A DNA stretch of 51,668 bases from Bacteroidota bacterium (lineage in GTDB: Bacteria > Bacteroidota > Bacteroidia > NS11-12g > UBA9320), in assembly GCA_024679565.1 (NCBI GenBank), contig JAIBDD010000020.1, forward strand, positions 1 to 51,668, in the 5' to 3' direction. Shown here one piece after another: positions 8,041 to 16,658 of the stretch. The notes beneath the pieces were generated by a model. The model was not told the origin of the DNA and made no database searches. It worked only from the letters and a program-made list of their open reading frames with translations. How positions within the stretch are numbered: the stretch's first letter is position 1; every line of letters begins with the position of its first letter. The position numbers and the translations under genes were made by a program.

Positions 8041-9744
8041 CATTCGTTTAAACACCCAATAGCCCCCAGTATTTTGAACCAATTGAAACTTAACGTTATC
8101 ACGAAGCTCTTTTGCTTTTCGAGGTTGCGCGACCAGGTATACGGGTTTGTCAATGTCACCCTCTAAATACCATTGCATCTCATGATTACTGTATGCTTTT
8201 CGCTCTAATTCATTTAAACCAATACGCGTAGCAACACCCATGTCAGTCAGTTTTAAGGTTCTAACAGTATATAGTTCGTCTGACGGCTTTATGGGTTCTA
8301 TCTTGGTATAAAAGTACTGTGCATAGCTTTTGAATTTATATACGTCTACATAGCAATCTTCGTCTTCGATTGATTCATAAAAAGTAATAATTGAGCCCTG
8401 AGTATGTCGTTCGATTTGTGGCACAATAAAACCTAAAAATCCCACCAAATAAACCCCCAACACCATTAGCCAGTTGGTGGCAATTAAACGCTTATTCTGA
8501 ATTAAAGCTCCTAACAATCCAAATAAAACAACAGCTCCAAAAACACCAATAATTATGTGCCAAATTGACCAATTAGCCGCTACCGAAAAGTTCTGTAAAG
8601 TAAATTCATCACGGATTAGGTTGGGATACTTTGTAAGCCAATATTTTATGGTGTAGCCAAATAATGGAACGCCTATAAAAAGTATGGACCATAAAACAGT
8701 GAATACACTGAGTAACACTTTTTCCCAATGTATTAACTTGTCTCCAGCCGACCATCTTGATAGCCTTATAGCAGCCAATCCTGTTAAAGGAAAATAACAC
8801 AAGGAAGAATAGTGGACGATTTTGGTTGTGACTAAGGAAAACAATATTAGTACTACCCAAAACATCACTTTTAAAGTCAATTCAAAGCTATGGTCGTCGC
8901 TTCCTGTCACAAACCGTCTTAATGCCAATATGCTTGCCGGAAAACATCCAATCAACAATACAACGGCATGGTAAAACCAAGGCTGTCCGTGAGACGCAAC
9001 CGGATTTTTCATTAAATCCAATTGATATGCAAGAAAGTTGCTTAAAAAACCTGTACCATTTTTAACCACTTCAGGTACAAACCAAATACTCGCAATGAGT
9101 AAGGTGGATGATGCAAATACCAGTAAATCCTTTAGTGAAAACCAGAATTTAGCCTTGTTCCTTACCCAGAGTACAAACAAAAATAGTAAGACAATCAAAC
9201 CCGCAGCGGGGCCTTTGGTTAACACAGCCAACCCCAACCATGTACCAGCCAATAACCAATGCTTCCATTTACGGCTACTAAGGGTAAAGTAGATTTGAAT
9301 AATCGCTGCAAATATGAATAAGTTAAACAATGGGTCAATTATGCCTGAATGGAAGTAAAAATGTGGTGTTATGGAAGCTAGATATAAAAACACCCACCAT
9401 TTTGCGGTTGTTGTATTTAGTATTCTTCTGCCATAGTGAAAAATGGTATGCAGGCTAATGATCCCAACAATGGCGTTGGGTAACCGAGCAGCAAACTCAT
9501 TCACCCCAAATATTCTCATGCATAGCGCTTGTAGCCAGAAAAACAATGGCGGTTTCTCCCAGAAAGGCTCGAAGTTTACCATGACCTGGCGATAGTTGCC
9601 AGTAACAAGCATTTCACGTGCTGATTCTGCAAAATTTATTTCATCCCAGTCAAACAAGTGAACACCCCCCAAAAATGGGACAAAAAAAATGAGTCCTACA
9701 ACGGTTATAAAACCATGAAATGATTTGTTGGACATCCTATCCAT
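8032..9744 (-). CDS. GT39 / ArnT-like glycosyltransferase
   Basis: About 570-aa integral membrane glycosyltransferase of the GT-C fold. After the first helix it has the family's catalytic acidic motif DWDEINFAESAREM, then MVNFEPFWEKPPLFFWLQ and NEFAARLPNAI, as in ArnT and other PMT_2 proteins. About ten further helices and a soluble C-terminal region follow. Such enzymes move a sugar from a polyprenyl-phosphate donor to lipid A or a protein outside the inner membrane. ATG 9744 was chosen; ATG 9735 is equally plausible because it follows the PAP2 stop by one base. The stop lies within a GGATTGAA repeat. Immediately upstream is a PAP2 phosphatase, so the pair may modify envelope lipids. Confidence 0.82.
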   Translation of the reverse strand: MDRMSNKSFHGFITVVGLIFFVPFLGGVHLFDWDEINFAESAREMLVTGNYRQVMVNFEPFWEKPPLFFWLQALCMRIFGVNEFAARLPNAIVGIISLHTIFHYGRRILNTTTAKWWVFLYLASITPHFYFHSGIIDPLFNLFIFAAIIQIYFTLSSRKWKHWLLAGTWLGLAVLTKGPAAGLIVLLFLFVLWVRNKAKFWFSLKDLLVFASSTLLIASIWFVPEVVKNGTGFLSNFLAYQLDLMKNPVASHGQPWFYHAVVLLIGCFPASILALRRFVTGSDDHSFELTLKVMFWVVLILFSLVTTKIVHYSSLCYFPLTGLAAIRLSRWSAGDKLIHWEKVLLSVFTVLWSILFIGVPLFGYTIKYWLTKYPNLIRDEFTLQNFSVAANWSIWHIIIGVFGAVVLFGLLGALIQNKRLIATNWLMVLGVYLVGFLGFIVPQIERHTQGSIITFYESIEDEDCYVDVYKFKSYAQYFYTKIEPIKPSDELYTVRTLKLTDMGVATRIGLNELERKAYSNHEMQWYLEGDIDKPVYLVAQPRKAKELRDNVKFQLVQNTGGYWVFKRMPD

Positions 9745-10393
9745 AAAACAACTTCTTGTTGAACACAGACGCTTTAAAGCCGTTTTTATGAATGACGAAG
9801 TAATAGACAACAGATGCAATGGCAACACCCAACACTGAACCAGCAACTACATCGGATACAAAATGTTGAATTAGAAAGATCCTAGACAGACCCACCATAA
9901 AGGCCAAACCTAAAAAAAGCAACTGAAAAAACCTTTTATCGGCACACAATGCGGCATAAAAAAAATATGCAAAACCAGCAGTGGTATGTCCTGACGGAAA
10001 AGTATGTTGTCTATTAAGCGAAATTTCTGGCCGATTTACAATGTCTACAAGTTGCTGCTCAAAGAAAACAATTGGTCGGATGGCATCAGGGTAAACAATT
10101 TGCTTAAAAAAGTACACCAACACCAATGTGGCAAGAGCGACCATTATGAACCCTATTTGATATTTCAACGGTTTAAAGAAAAGGAAATATAGGAATGGAA
10201 TAAGGATGCCTACCCACTCGCCCAAATGGGTAAAGAAGGTAAATATGGGAACTGTGATGTCGTTATAAAACTGATTAAAAAACTGGATGGTGTCTCCCTT
10301 GTTTGTGGCTATAACGACTATACTTCCAAAGATGACGCACAACAACCATAGAACATAAAGTAACCTCCGTTTGTAAAAAAATCCTTCTTCCAT
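9737..10393 (-). CDS. PAP2-family phosphatase
   Basis: 218-aa membrane phosphatase with six predicted helices. The three PAP2 catalytic motifs are intact: KQIVYPDAIRP (motif 1), FPSGHTTAGF (motif 2, with the general-acid His) and SRIFLIQHFVSDVVAG (motif 3, nucleophilic His). These enzymes remove phosphate from lipid phosphates such as undecaprenyl pyrophosphate, phosphatidate or lipid A. ATG 10393 (MEEGFFYKRR) was chosen because a longer frame would overlap the divergent START-like gene and add a non-conserved N-terminus. The stop overlaps the likely start of the GT39 gene, indicating an operon and a related role, for example recycling or dephosphorylating its lipid substrate. Confidence 0.87.
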   Translation of the reverse strand: MEEGFFYKRRLLYVLWLLCVIFGSIVVIATNKGDTIQFFNQFYNDITVPIFTFFTHLGEWVGILIPFLYFLFFKPLKYQIGFIMVALATLVLVYFFKQIVYPDAIRPIVFFEQQLVDIVNRPEISLNRQHTFPSGHTTAGFAYFFYAALCADKRFFQLLFLGLAFMVGLSRIFLIQHFVSDVVAGSVLGVAIASVVYYFVIHKNGFKASVFNKKLFYG

Positions 10394-10478
10394 ATTTAAT
10401 CCGCGGTAAAAATAACTCGGACAACCCTTTTTTATTTGGCAAATAGTATTTAATTTGAAAGATCTGAAAAGTTGAGAC

Positions 10479-10856
10479 ATGAATCGAGTAAAGTTGGAGT
10501 TAGAGTTTGTAGTGAAGTCGTCTCCAAACATATTGTTTAACTACATATCTACCCCGTCAGGGTTGGTTGAGTGGTTTGCTGACGACGTAAACGTTAAAGG
10601 TAAAAATTACACCTTCTTTTGGGACGGCGACGAAAACGTTGCTGAACTTCTAAAAAAGGTAAATGGGAAAAATGTTCGTTTTAAATGGTTAGATAACCCT
10701 GATGACGAATACTTTGAAATGGAGATTCAGAAAGATGAATTGACCAATGATATTGCCCTAATTGTAACTGATTGGGCAGATGAAGACGAGTCTGAAGAAA
10801 TTTCCTTACTGTGGGAAAGTCAAGTTCAGGATCTCAGAAACGCTTTAGGCGCATAG
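10479..10856 (+). CDS. START-like (SRPBCC) domain protein
   Basis: 125-aa acidic soluble protein that fits the Bacteroidota START-like family (Bet v 1 / AHSA1 fold): MNRVKLELEFVVKSSPNILF, STPSGLVEWFADDVNV, then alternating strands and a C-terminal helix (LLWESQVQDLRNALGA). The fold makes a hydrophobic pocket, but no ligand is known for this subfamily. It is transcribed divergently from the PAP2 gene and converges with the next gene, whose stop lies one base away. Confidence 0.8.
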   Translation: MNRVKLELEFVVKSSPNILFNYISTPSGLVEWFADDVNVKGKNYTFFWDGDENVAELLKKVNGKNVRFKWLDNPDDEYFEMEIQKDELTNDIALIVTDWADEDESEEISLLWESQVQDLRNALGA

Positions 10857-10857
10857 C

Positions 10858-11403
10858 TTAATCGGCATATTTATTATCAAGTGCTTCTTTTTTAGACTTT
10901 AATCCGTCTAGCTGATGTTGAGCGTCCTCTTTTATGCCTTCAGCAAGTTGTTTTATTTCCTCCAAAATACTATTGTCGATTGGAATCATGTCGTTCCGAA
11001 AATTTTCTAAGGCTTCTTCGGCATTAGCTTCACCCAAACACCGTTGAATTTCTGGTTTTGCCGCGCTAAAACTTCTTTGAACTACGTATAGCAATTGAGC
11101 CCTATCCTCCTCTATTTCAGATAATTCGCTAGATGAAAATCGAGATTGCAAGTCCTTTTTAATTGGCATCACGATACAATCACAGGTTACTTTGTCGTTG
11201 GGTTCCCCACAATATTTTTCCTCCCAGGTGGCTATTGATATTGGGTTTTGTTTGAATGGCCCTAGGCCGAAGTGATACATAGCATAAACACCTAAACCAA
11301 TTAGTAATAACCAGCCAAACAACTTCATAAGAAATTTGGTTGCAAATCGAATGAGAAGACCGGCAACAATCACAATGAGTATACCGCCAATTGTAATATT
11401 CAT
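10858..11403 (-). CDS. hypothetical membrane protein with C-terminal helical domain
   Basis: 181 aa, no recognised family. The N-terminus holds two adjacent hydrophobic helices (about residues 4-21 and 28-47). A short region with four Cys (KYCGEPNDKVTCDCIV and QRCLGE) follows, then a charged, mostly helical tail (EEIKQLAEGIKEDAQ, DGLKSKKEALDNKY) likely to form a coiled coil. The CxC pair after the membrane segments could be a disulfide or metal site if it faces the periplasm. It is a single gene between the START-like gene (convergent) and a divergent membrane protein gene. Confidence 0.6.
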   Translation of the reverse strand: MNITIGGILIVIVAGLLIRFATKFLMKLFGWLLLIGLGVYAMYHFGLGPFKQNPISIATWEEKYCGEPNDKVTCDCIVMPIKKDLQSRFSSSELSEIEEDRAQLLYVVQRSFSAAKPEIQRCLGEANAEEALENFRNDMIPIDNSILEEIKQLAEGIKEDAQHQLDGLKSKKEALDNKYAD

Positions 11404-11520
11404 AAATCGAAAATACAGTATTCTTAATTCCCATTCGTCGAAACAATGTGGATATCCATCTCCTTCTTATTTGATTTTGTGAAATAAAATGTGTTTACTT
11501 TGCACTTCAAAGTTATTTGA

Positions 11521-12171
11521 ATGGAGAACAAATCACACATAGAACAACTTGCCGAAATTAGATCTCTGATGGAGCGCTCCTCTCGGTTCATTTCATTAAG
11601 CGGGCTTAGTGGTATAATGGCTGGCACATACGCCTTAATAGGCGCGTTTATTGCAAGATTGTACATCAAAAACTCCGAAACGTACATGGAGTTTATTGAA
11701 GGATACTCAACAAGATATGTGGCCACAAGCTGGTCAGAGTATAGAATATTTATTCTTTTAGGTGTTGCAGTTGCGACGCTTTCTATTGTTACTGGACTGC
11801 TATTAACGATGAGGAGAGCTAAGAAAAACAAACAAAATATTTGGGATAAATCTGCCTTACGTATGCTGGTTAACCTTGCTATACCACTGGCTGTAGGAGG
11901 TGTTTTCTGCACAATCTTACTTTACCAAGGATATATCGGCATGGTTGCCCCAGCCACATTGATATTTTATGGCTTGAGCTTAGTTAACGGAAGTAAATAC
12001 ACCTTGGATACGATTCGCCATTTAGGTATTGTTGAAATTATAATTGGACTTATTGCAGCCGTTGATTTGGGCAATGGATTGTTTTATTGGGCGCTCGGTT
12101 TTGGTGTGATGCATATTATTTATGGAACCGCCATGTGGTGGAAATATGAACGAAAACAAGTCGGTGCATAA
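11521..12171 (+). CDS. hypothetical membrane protein, first gene of a regulator-linked membrane cluster
   Basis: 216-aa protein with about six transmembrane helices after a polar N-terminal helix (MENKSHIEQLAEIRSLMERSSRF). The start of the membrane domain is SGLSGIMAGTYALIGAF, and the last helix ends FGVMHIIYGTAMWWKYER. Homologues are, to my knowledge, common in Bacteroidota next to a small winged-helix regulator, as here (GTG start 61 bases downstream). Function is unknown. A promoter-like TACTTTGCAC lies about 20 bases upstream with TTTTG 16 bases before it. The six following genes on the same strand all look co-oriented, five of them membrane proteins. Confidence 0.72.
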   Translation: MENKSHIEQLAEIRSLMERSSRFISLSGLSGIMAGTYALIGAFIARLYIKNSETYMEFIEGYSTRYVATSWSEYRIFILLGVAVATLSIVTGLLLTMRRAKKNKQNIWDKSALRMLVNLAIPLAVGGVFCTILLYQGYIGMVAPATLIFYGLSLVNGSKYTLDTIRHLGIVEIIIGLIAAVDLGNGLFYWALGFGVMHIIYGTAMWWKYERKQVGA

Positions 12172-12232
12172 AAGCAATTAAAAATAGGTTTACCCAAGTG
12201 AAATGTGTTCCATACAGTAGATTAAAACACCA

Positions 12233-12523
12233 GTGATTAACAACATAAATAAAGCATTTGAATCTCGTGTACGTTTAGGCGTCATGAGTGTTTTGATGGT
12301 GAATGACTGGATGGACTTTAATTCTGTTAAAGACTTGCTTGAAGTTACAGATGGAAACCTATCTAGTCACATCACGGCTTTAGAGAAGCTGAATTACATT
12401 GAGATTAGAAAGGAATTCGTGGCCAAACGACCTAAGACCTCCTATCGTGTAACACAAGAAGGTCGAAAAGCATTTTCCGATCACCTTTTGGCTTTAGAAA
12501 ATTTACTTAATAGATTGAATTAA
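12233..12523 (+). CDS. winged-helix transcriptional regulator (HTH_34 type)
   Basis: 96-aa DNA-binding protein. MNDWMDFNSVKDLL starts the helix-turn-helix, the recognition helix is VTDGNLSSHITALEKLNYI, and the wing is KRPKTSYRVTQEGRKAF, matching the MarR/ArsR-like HTH_34 family. There is no effector domain, so it either senses protein partners or works as a simple repressor. The start is GTG 12233. It sits between two membrane-protein genes in a co-oriented run and is the probable regulator of that run; no operator was identified. Confidence 0.85.
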   Translation: MINNINKAFESRVRLGVMSVLMVNDWMDFNSVKDLLEVTDGNLSSHITALEKLNYIEIRKEFVAKRPKTSYRVTQEGRKAFSDHLLALENLLNRLN

Positions 12524-12564
12524 TATTTTTTTACATTTTTACTTTGAAATACAAAGTACTTTAT

Positions 12565-13050
12565 ATGAAACGAATACGCAGGTTAACAATTCTACTTCAG
12601 CTTGGATTACTCATTGCTGGACTTACCGCTTTCTGGATACCAGAAGGTGTCAACTTTTTGGTAAACGGCACCAGACTTGGAGAATTCATTCAACAAGAAC
12701 AATGGTTACAACACGTTAACCGCGGAATTCAAGAAGTAAACAACACCTACCCTTTTATTTGGTATGGTACCGACTGGATGGTATTCGCACATATCCTGTT
12801 TGCGATTTTATTCTATGGTTTATACAAAAATCCAGTGAGAAACAAATGGTTGGTACAGTTTGGATTTGTAGCCTGTGCCCTAATTGTTCCGTTAGCAGCC
12901 ATTATGGGCTACTTCCGTGGAATCCCTATGATCTGGCAAACGCTCGATTGCCTTTTCGGGGTGATTGCGAGTCTTCTACTCTACCAAATTCACAAATCAA
13001 TAAGAACATTAGAAAAAGTCAACCAAATCCGCAATTCGCTTGCCCTATGA
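12565..13050 (+). CDS. hypothetical membrane protein (161 aa)
   Basis: Four predicted helices: residues 5-22, about 70-88, 100-117 and 124-141. Between helices 1 and 2 is a ~45-residue loop rich in aromatic residues (WLQHVNRGIQ, NTYPFIWYGTDWMVFAH). No family assigned. ATG 12565 was preferred over an upstream TTG at 12544, which would add seven polar residues. The stop overlaps the ATG of the next gene (ATGA), showing translational coupling. Part of the HTH_34-linked cluster. Confidence 0.68.
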   Translation: MKRIRRLTILLQLGLLIAGLTAFWIPEGVNFLVNGTRLGEFIQQEQWLQHVNRGIQEVNNTYPFIWYGTDWMVFAHILFAILFYGLYKNPVRNKWLVQFGFVACALIVPLAAIMGYFRGIPMIWQTLDCLFGVIASLLLYQIHKSIRTLEKVNQIRNSLAL

Positions 13051-13418
13051 TCATTATAATAGTTCTTATAGCTGCTTGGGGTCTTCCGTACTTGTGGAAG
13101 TACGTTTTCAGTTGCACCTTAATGCATACGGAACAACCAAGCGTATCGCAGCTGGTGGGTGTGGCATTTACTCCCATCTTATTATCTGTATTTACGGTTT
13201 TTATGGGCACTGGTTGGACATCAGACGTCATCATCACATGCGTTGTGCTTTTCATCTTTATAATCAGCACATTAACCTGGGGTTACGCCCTGTACCATCG
13301 AGAAGTCGCACCAGGCTGGCTTTGGTTACTCTTAGCCTTCCTCACCTTTTGCTTATACGTCGGGTTACTCTTCTTAATCTTAGTTGGATCTTCAGATTCA
13401 TGGAACTTAAACTTTTGA
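13047..13418 (+). CDS. small hypothetical membrane protein (123 aa)
   Basis: Start ATG 13047 overlaps the preceding stop by four bases. The protein begins MIIIIVLIAAWGLPYLWKYV and has four hydrophobic segments; the last is very Leu/Phe rich. No family recognised. A longer frame in the same phase runs back to 12759 within the preceding gene, and another frame is open at 13040-13450, but the coupled ATG and membrane-like composition support this reading. Codon use looks like that of its neighbours. Confidence 0.62.
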   Translation: MIIIIVLIAAWGLPYLWKYVFSCTLMHTEQPSVSQLVGVAFTPILLSVFTVFMGTGWTSDVIITCVVLFIFIISTLTWGYALYHREVAPGWLWLLLAFLTFCLYVGLLFLILVGSSDSWNLNF

Positions 13419-13468
13419 TAATGTTAAGCATTAACAACATAACACACTGATTAACAAATATTTAATAT

Positions 13469-14869
13469 ATGAAAAATGCACTTATTTCAAATCGCTTTAT
13501 TGGCTTTACAGCGCTCATCGTCCTTTTCATCCTTTGCTTTTTCAGAGCACCAACACCTGGATTAAATTGGTTACTATATGTCTTCGGAGCACTAGTCATT
13601 ACGCTACTGATAACCAAACGCCAAAACGTAAGATCTATACTCATTCCAAGCATTGGTTTGTTGGCTTGCAGTGTAGCTGTTTTTATTCACAGTGATGCTC
13701 TTGCCATTGTAATGACCATCTTATCTTTTGGGTATCTAGGCGTATCGCTGGTTATAGCCAAGGTAGATCCTGGATTTGGCGCCTTTGCTGGGTTTTTGAA
13801 TTTCATCATATCCCCCTTCGGCGTTATCATTCGATTTTTTCAGCGTCTAAACACCAAAAATGGAAAATTCAAGGGTCTTTTTACTACCCTATTAATTCCA
13901 ATCGTACTTATTACCTTTTTCAGCATCCTGTATTATCAATCATCCCCAGCGTTTAAAGAATTATTAAATGCTATTCGGTTCAAGCACTTCCCACAATTTG
14001 TTGGCACTGCTGTACTTGGATTGTTTTCGGCGTCGGTGTTGTTGTACTGTTTTGCACCTCAAAAACTCAATAAGATGTACGACAACATTTCTCAAAAGTC
14101 AGATACTATATCAACGTATATGGGCAGTGGGCAGTACACAAACTCCTGGTTAATAGGCGTATGGAGTGTTGTAGGGTTATTGGCATTTGTCCTTATCTCT
14201 GACGTGATGTATCATCCTAGCCAGGCAGTTTCACAAGACTTTAGCTACTCTGGTTACGTCCACCAAGGTGTATATGCATCCATATTCAGTATTGTAGCCT
14301 CTGCGATTCTGACGGTTTTAACTACAAATTATCTTGGTGATCAAAACAAAGCACCCTTCAGAATTGCGAACTATGTTTTTATCGGGTTAAACATGCTGTT
14401 TATTTTTCAAAATGTTTTGAGAAATTACAGTTATATCGGTCAATATGGATTGACGGAAAAGCGTCTAATCATTTTCATTTACTTAATTCTGTGTATTGTA
14501 GGTTTATTACTCACGGTTGTCACCATTGCGCAGAACAAGTCTTTGGGATTTTTGTACAAAACCAACGCATTTAACGTATATATAGCTCTAATAATAAGCG
14601 CTTTACTTAATTGGAGTACCATCATAACCCAGTACAATTTAAATCACCCGTACGGGTTTGAAAAACATATAGACTATCACTATTTGTTCAGCCTCGACAA
14701 TTCGAACACCTATCTGCTTAAGGATCACTATGACAAGTTTGATGAAGACCTTCAGCGTCGTTTTACGTACCGGTCTGAACGTATACAAAATTATGAAGCG
14801 TATAACGCGCGAGAATGGATCTTAAGCAAGACCACTTCAAAAGAAAGATTAAAAGCACTTGACAAATAG
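13469..14869 (+). CDS. DUF4173/DUF4153-like integral membrane protein
   Basis: 466-aa protein with about 12 hydrophobic segments and a short C-terminal soluble region (DKFDEDLQRRFTYRSERI). The stretch YIGQYGLTEKRLIIFIYL followed by a long helix is the diagnostic part of the DUF4173/DUF4153 families, whose function is unknown and which have been described as putative transporters. Gene start 51 bases after the previous stop; the next gene starts seven bases after its stop. It is the largest member of the regulator-linked membrane cluster. Confidence 0.75.
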   Translation: MKNALISNRFIGFTALIVLFILCFFRAPTPGLNWLLYVFGALVITLLITKRQNVRSILIPSIGLLACSVAVFIHSDALAIVMTILSFGYLGVSLVIAKVDPGFGAFAGFLNFIISPFGVIIRFFQRLNTKNGKFKGLFTTLLIPIVLITFFSILYYQSSPAFKELLNAIRFKHFPQFVGTAVLGLFSASVLLYCFAPQKLNKMYDNISQKSDTISTYMGSGQYTNSWLIGVWSVVGLLAFVLISDVMYHPSQAVSQDFSYSGYVHQGVYASIFSIVASAILTVLTTNYLGDQNKAPFRIANYVFIGLNMLFIFQNVLRNYSYIGQYGLTEKRLIIFIYLILCIVGLLLTVVTIAQNKSLGFLYKTNAFNVYIALIISALLNWSTIITQYNLNHPYGFEKHIDYHYLFSLDNSNTYLLKDHYDKFDEDLQRRFTYRSERIQNYEAYNAREWILSKTTSKERLKALDK

Positions 14870-14876
14870 CGTATCA

Positions 14877-15614
14877 ATGATGAATAAAACACGTATAAAT
14901 AAATATTGGATTATAGGCTTGTTTGCCATAGCCATGGGGTTACTGGAGTGTGCCGTAGTGGTATATTTAAGAGAACTTAGTTTCCCAAATGGGTTTGGTT
15001 TTCCACTTCAAACAATCGGACATAATTTAGCCGCAGTTGAATTGTGGAGGGAAGTGGCAACATTGGTCATGCTCATTACAATCGGTTGGCTTTGTGGGCA
15101 CAACACAAATACTAGGTTTGGATGGTTTATTTACACCTTTGCCATCTGGGATATATTCTATTACGTCTTCTTAAAGCTATTTCTAAATTGGCCCGAGTCG
15201 TTATTGACATGGGACGTCCTATTCCTGCTGCCTGTTATGTGGGTAGGTCCCGTATGGGCCCCTATCCTATTGTCTTTAATCATGATCGTTTTTACAATTG
15301 TTATTAATCATATAAATACGAACACCAACCGACCAATAGGACGTTTAAACTGGGCGCTGTTAATATCCGGATCACTGATTTGTATTGTCAGTTTTTGCAT
15401 CGATTTCATCAGGTATTCACAGAATAAGATTCCTAACTTTAGCTGGACAAATTTATTCAGTATCGAAAAGACATTTAATCAGTTTTACGTACCAGCAGAC
15501 TTTCCAGTTGCCATTTTTGGATTGGGTTTAATGCTAATTGTCTCCGGCATTATACGATACTACCATATACACAAAATTAGTTCTTCTCAGGTCACCCTTT
15601 CTCAATTATTCTGA
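14877..15614 (+). CDS. hypothetical membrane protein (245 aa)
   Basis: About seven transmembrane helices. Notable conserved-looking residues are the acidic ECAVVVYLREL in helix 1 and FAIWDIFYYVFLK in the middle, plus WPESLLTWDVLFLLPV. A TTG at 14859 is an alternative start, but ATG 14877 (followed by a second ATG) is simpler and avoids overlap. No family can be named. It is followed one base later by a DUF1361 gene, so the two are probably co-translated. Confidence 0.65.
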   Translation: MMNKTRINKYWIIGLFAIAMGLLECAVVVYLRELSFPNGFGFPLQTIGHNLAAVELWREVATLVMLITIGWLCGHNTNTRFGWFIYTFAIWDIFYYVFLKLFLNWPESLLTWDVLFLLPVMWVGPVWAPILLSLIMIVFTIVINHINTNTNRPIGRLNWALLISGSLICIVSFCIDFIRYSQNKIPNFSWTNLFSIEKTFNQFYVPADFPVAIFGLGLMLIVSGIIRYYHIHKISSSQVTLSQLF

Positions 15615-15615
15615 T

Positions 15616-16269
15616 ATGTCTATAGCACGCATAAATCCAGTTAAATACTTACTAATTAGCTGTTTAACATTGTCGACCATCCGAATTTTTATTGAATGGG
15701 ACATGATATATCTCTTTTTGCTATGGAATCTATTTCTAGCCTGGGTTCCATACGCCATCGCACAATCAGCGTACAAGGCAAAAAGCAAAGTAACCTATCT
15801 TGCAGCACTAGCAATCGCGTTATTGTTTATACCAAACGCATCCTACCTCATAACCGACTTTGTGCATTTTCGGCAGGGATCGCGTATTAACTTATGGTTC
15901 GACCTAGTGCTGTTTTTTACCTACGCATTTGCAGGCTTAATGCTTATGATGTACACAATAGACATTTTAGCACAAAGTATTTCTTCAAGAATTAGCGATA
16001 GAATGGCACAGATTTTCCAATTTAGCATATTTCCCATCATCGGTTGTGGTATTTACGTTGGACGCATTGAGCGCTGGAATAGTTGGGATGTATTTGTGCA
16101 CCCGTTCTCTTTTGTTTCCGATATGGTACAAATTGTATTCTCTCCGCAGATAACTGAATTTATCTCCTTTAGTATGCTATTTGGAGGATTCTGTGCCATG
16201 TTCTACCTATTCTTGAAATTACACCAATCAAATCATTCAGCGATTCAAACAGAGGCACCGCCAAAGTAA
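15616..16269 (+). CDS. DUF1361 domain membrane protein
   Basis: 217-aa protein with five to six helices and the DUF1361 signatures: LLWNLFLAWVPYAIA, LFIPNASYLITDFVHF, INLWFDLVLFFTYAFAGL and YVGRIERWNSWDVF. The family has no known activity. Start ATG 15616 is one base after the preceding stop. It is the last member of the membrane cluster before the diacylglycerol kinase gene. Confidence 0.85.
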   Translation: MSIARINPVKYLLISCLTLSTIRIFIEWDMIYLFLLWNLFLAWVPYAIAQSAYKAKSKVTYLAALAIALLFIPNASYLITDFVHFRQGSRINLWFDLVLFFTYAFAGLMLMMYTIDILAQSISSRISDRMAQIFQFSIFPIIGCGIYVGRIERWNSWDVFVHPFSFVSDMVQIVFSPQITEFISFSMLFGGFCAMFYLFLKLHQSNHSAIQTEAPPK

Positions 16270-16319
16270 AAATCATGCATATACCTCCGTAAATTTTCGC
16301 TTCCTTTGGAATTAAATCT

Positions 16320-16658
16320 ATGCTAAAAACATTTAAACATGCAATTGACGGTATTCTCTGGGCGTTCCGGAATGAGCGCAACTTAAAGATACATGGTGTT
16401 TTTGCTACTCTGGTTTGCGTACTTGGATTTATATTAAACATCAACCGCAATGATTGGGTGGCTCTATTACTCTGCATTGCCATGGTCATATCAGCGGAAT
16501 TGATAAACACTGCTATTGAGAAAACACTGGACCTCCTTCACCCACAAATGAGTGATAAGGTTAAGATTATTAAAGACATAAGTGCTGGATCTGTCCTGAT
16601 TCTTAGCATAATCGCTGCCGTGATAGGCGTGGTGGTGTTTGTCGGGTACTTGGATTGA
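16320..16658 (+). CDS. dgkA: diacylglycerol kinase / undecaprenol kinase family (DgkA)
   Basis: 112-aa membrane kinase with three helices. It has an N-terminal amphipathic helix with the catalytic NERN (Glu20), and the signature SAELINTAIEKTLDLL with Glu60, Asn63 and Glu67. The tail KDISAGSVLILSIIAAVIG is the usual third helix. Gram-negative members phosphorylate diacylglycerol and Gram-positive ones undecaprenol; sequence alone does not decide which applies here. It starts 51 bases after the DUF1361 gene. Its stop codon TGA is inside the first GGATTGAA unit of a repeat array. Confidence 0.9.
   Translation: MLKTFKHAIDGILWAFRNERNLKIHGVFATLVCVLGFILNINRNDWVALLLCIAMVISAELINTAIEKTLDLLHPQMSDKVKIIKDISAGSVLILSIIAAVIGVVVFVGYLD

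Noticed and set aside
9038-9292. Open frame on the plus strand within the GT39 gene
   Set aside because: Antisense shadow with no start context, no domain and composition set by the hydrophobic protein on the other strand.
12759-13450. Longer overlapping frames (12759-13418 and 13040-13450)
   Set aside because: The first extends the 123-aa protein back into the previous gene; the second has no membrane pattern or family features. ATG 13047 with ATGA coupling explains the region.
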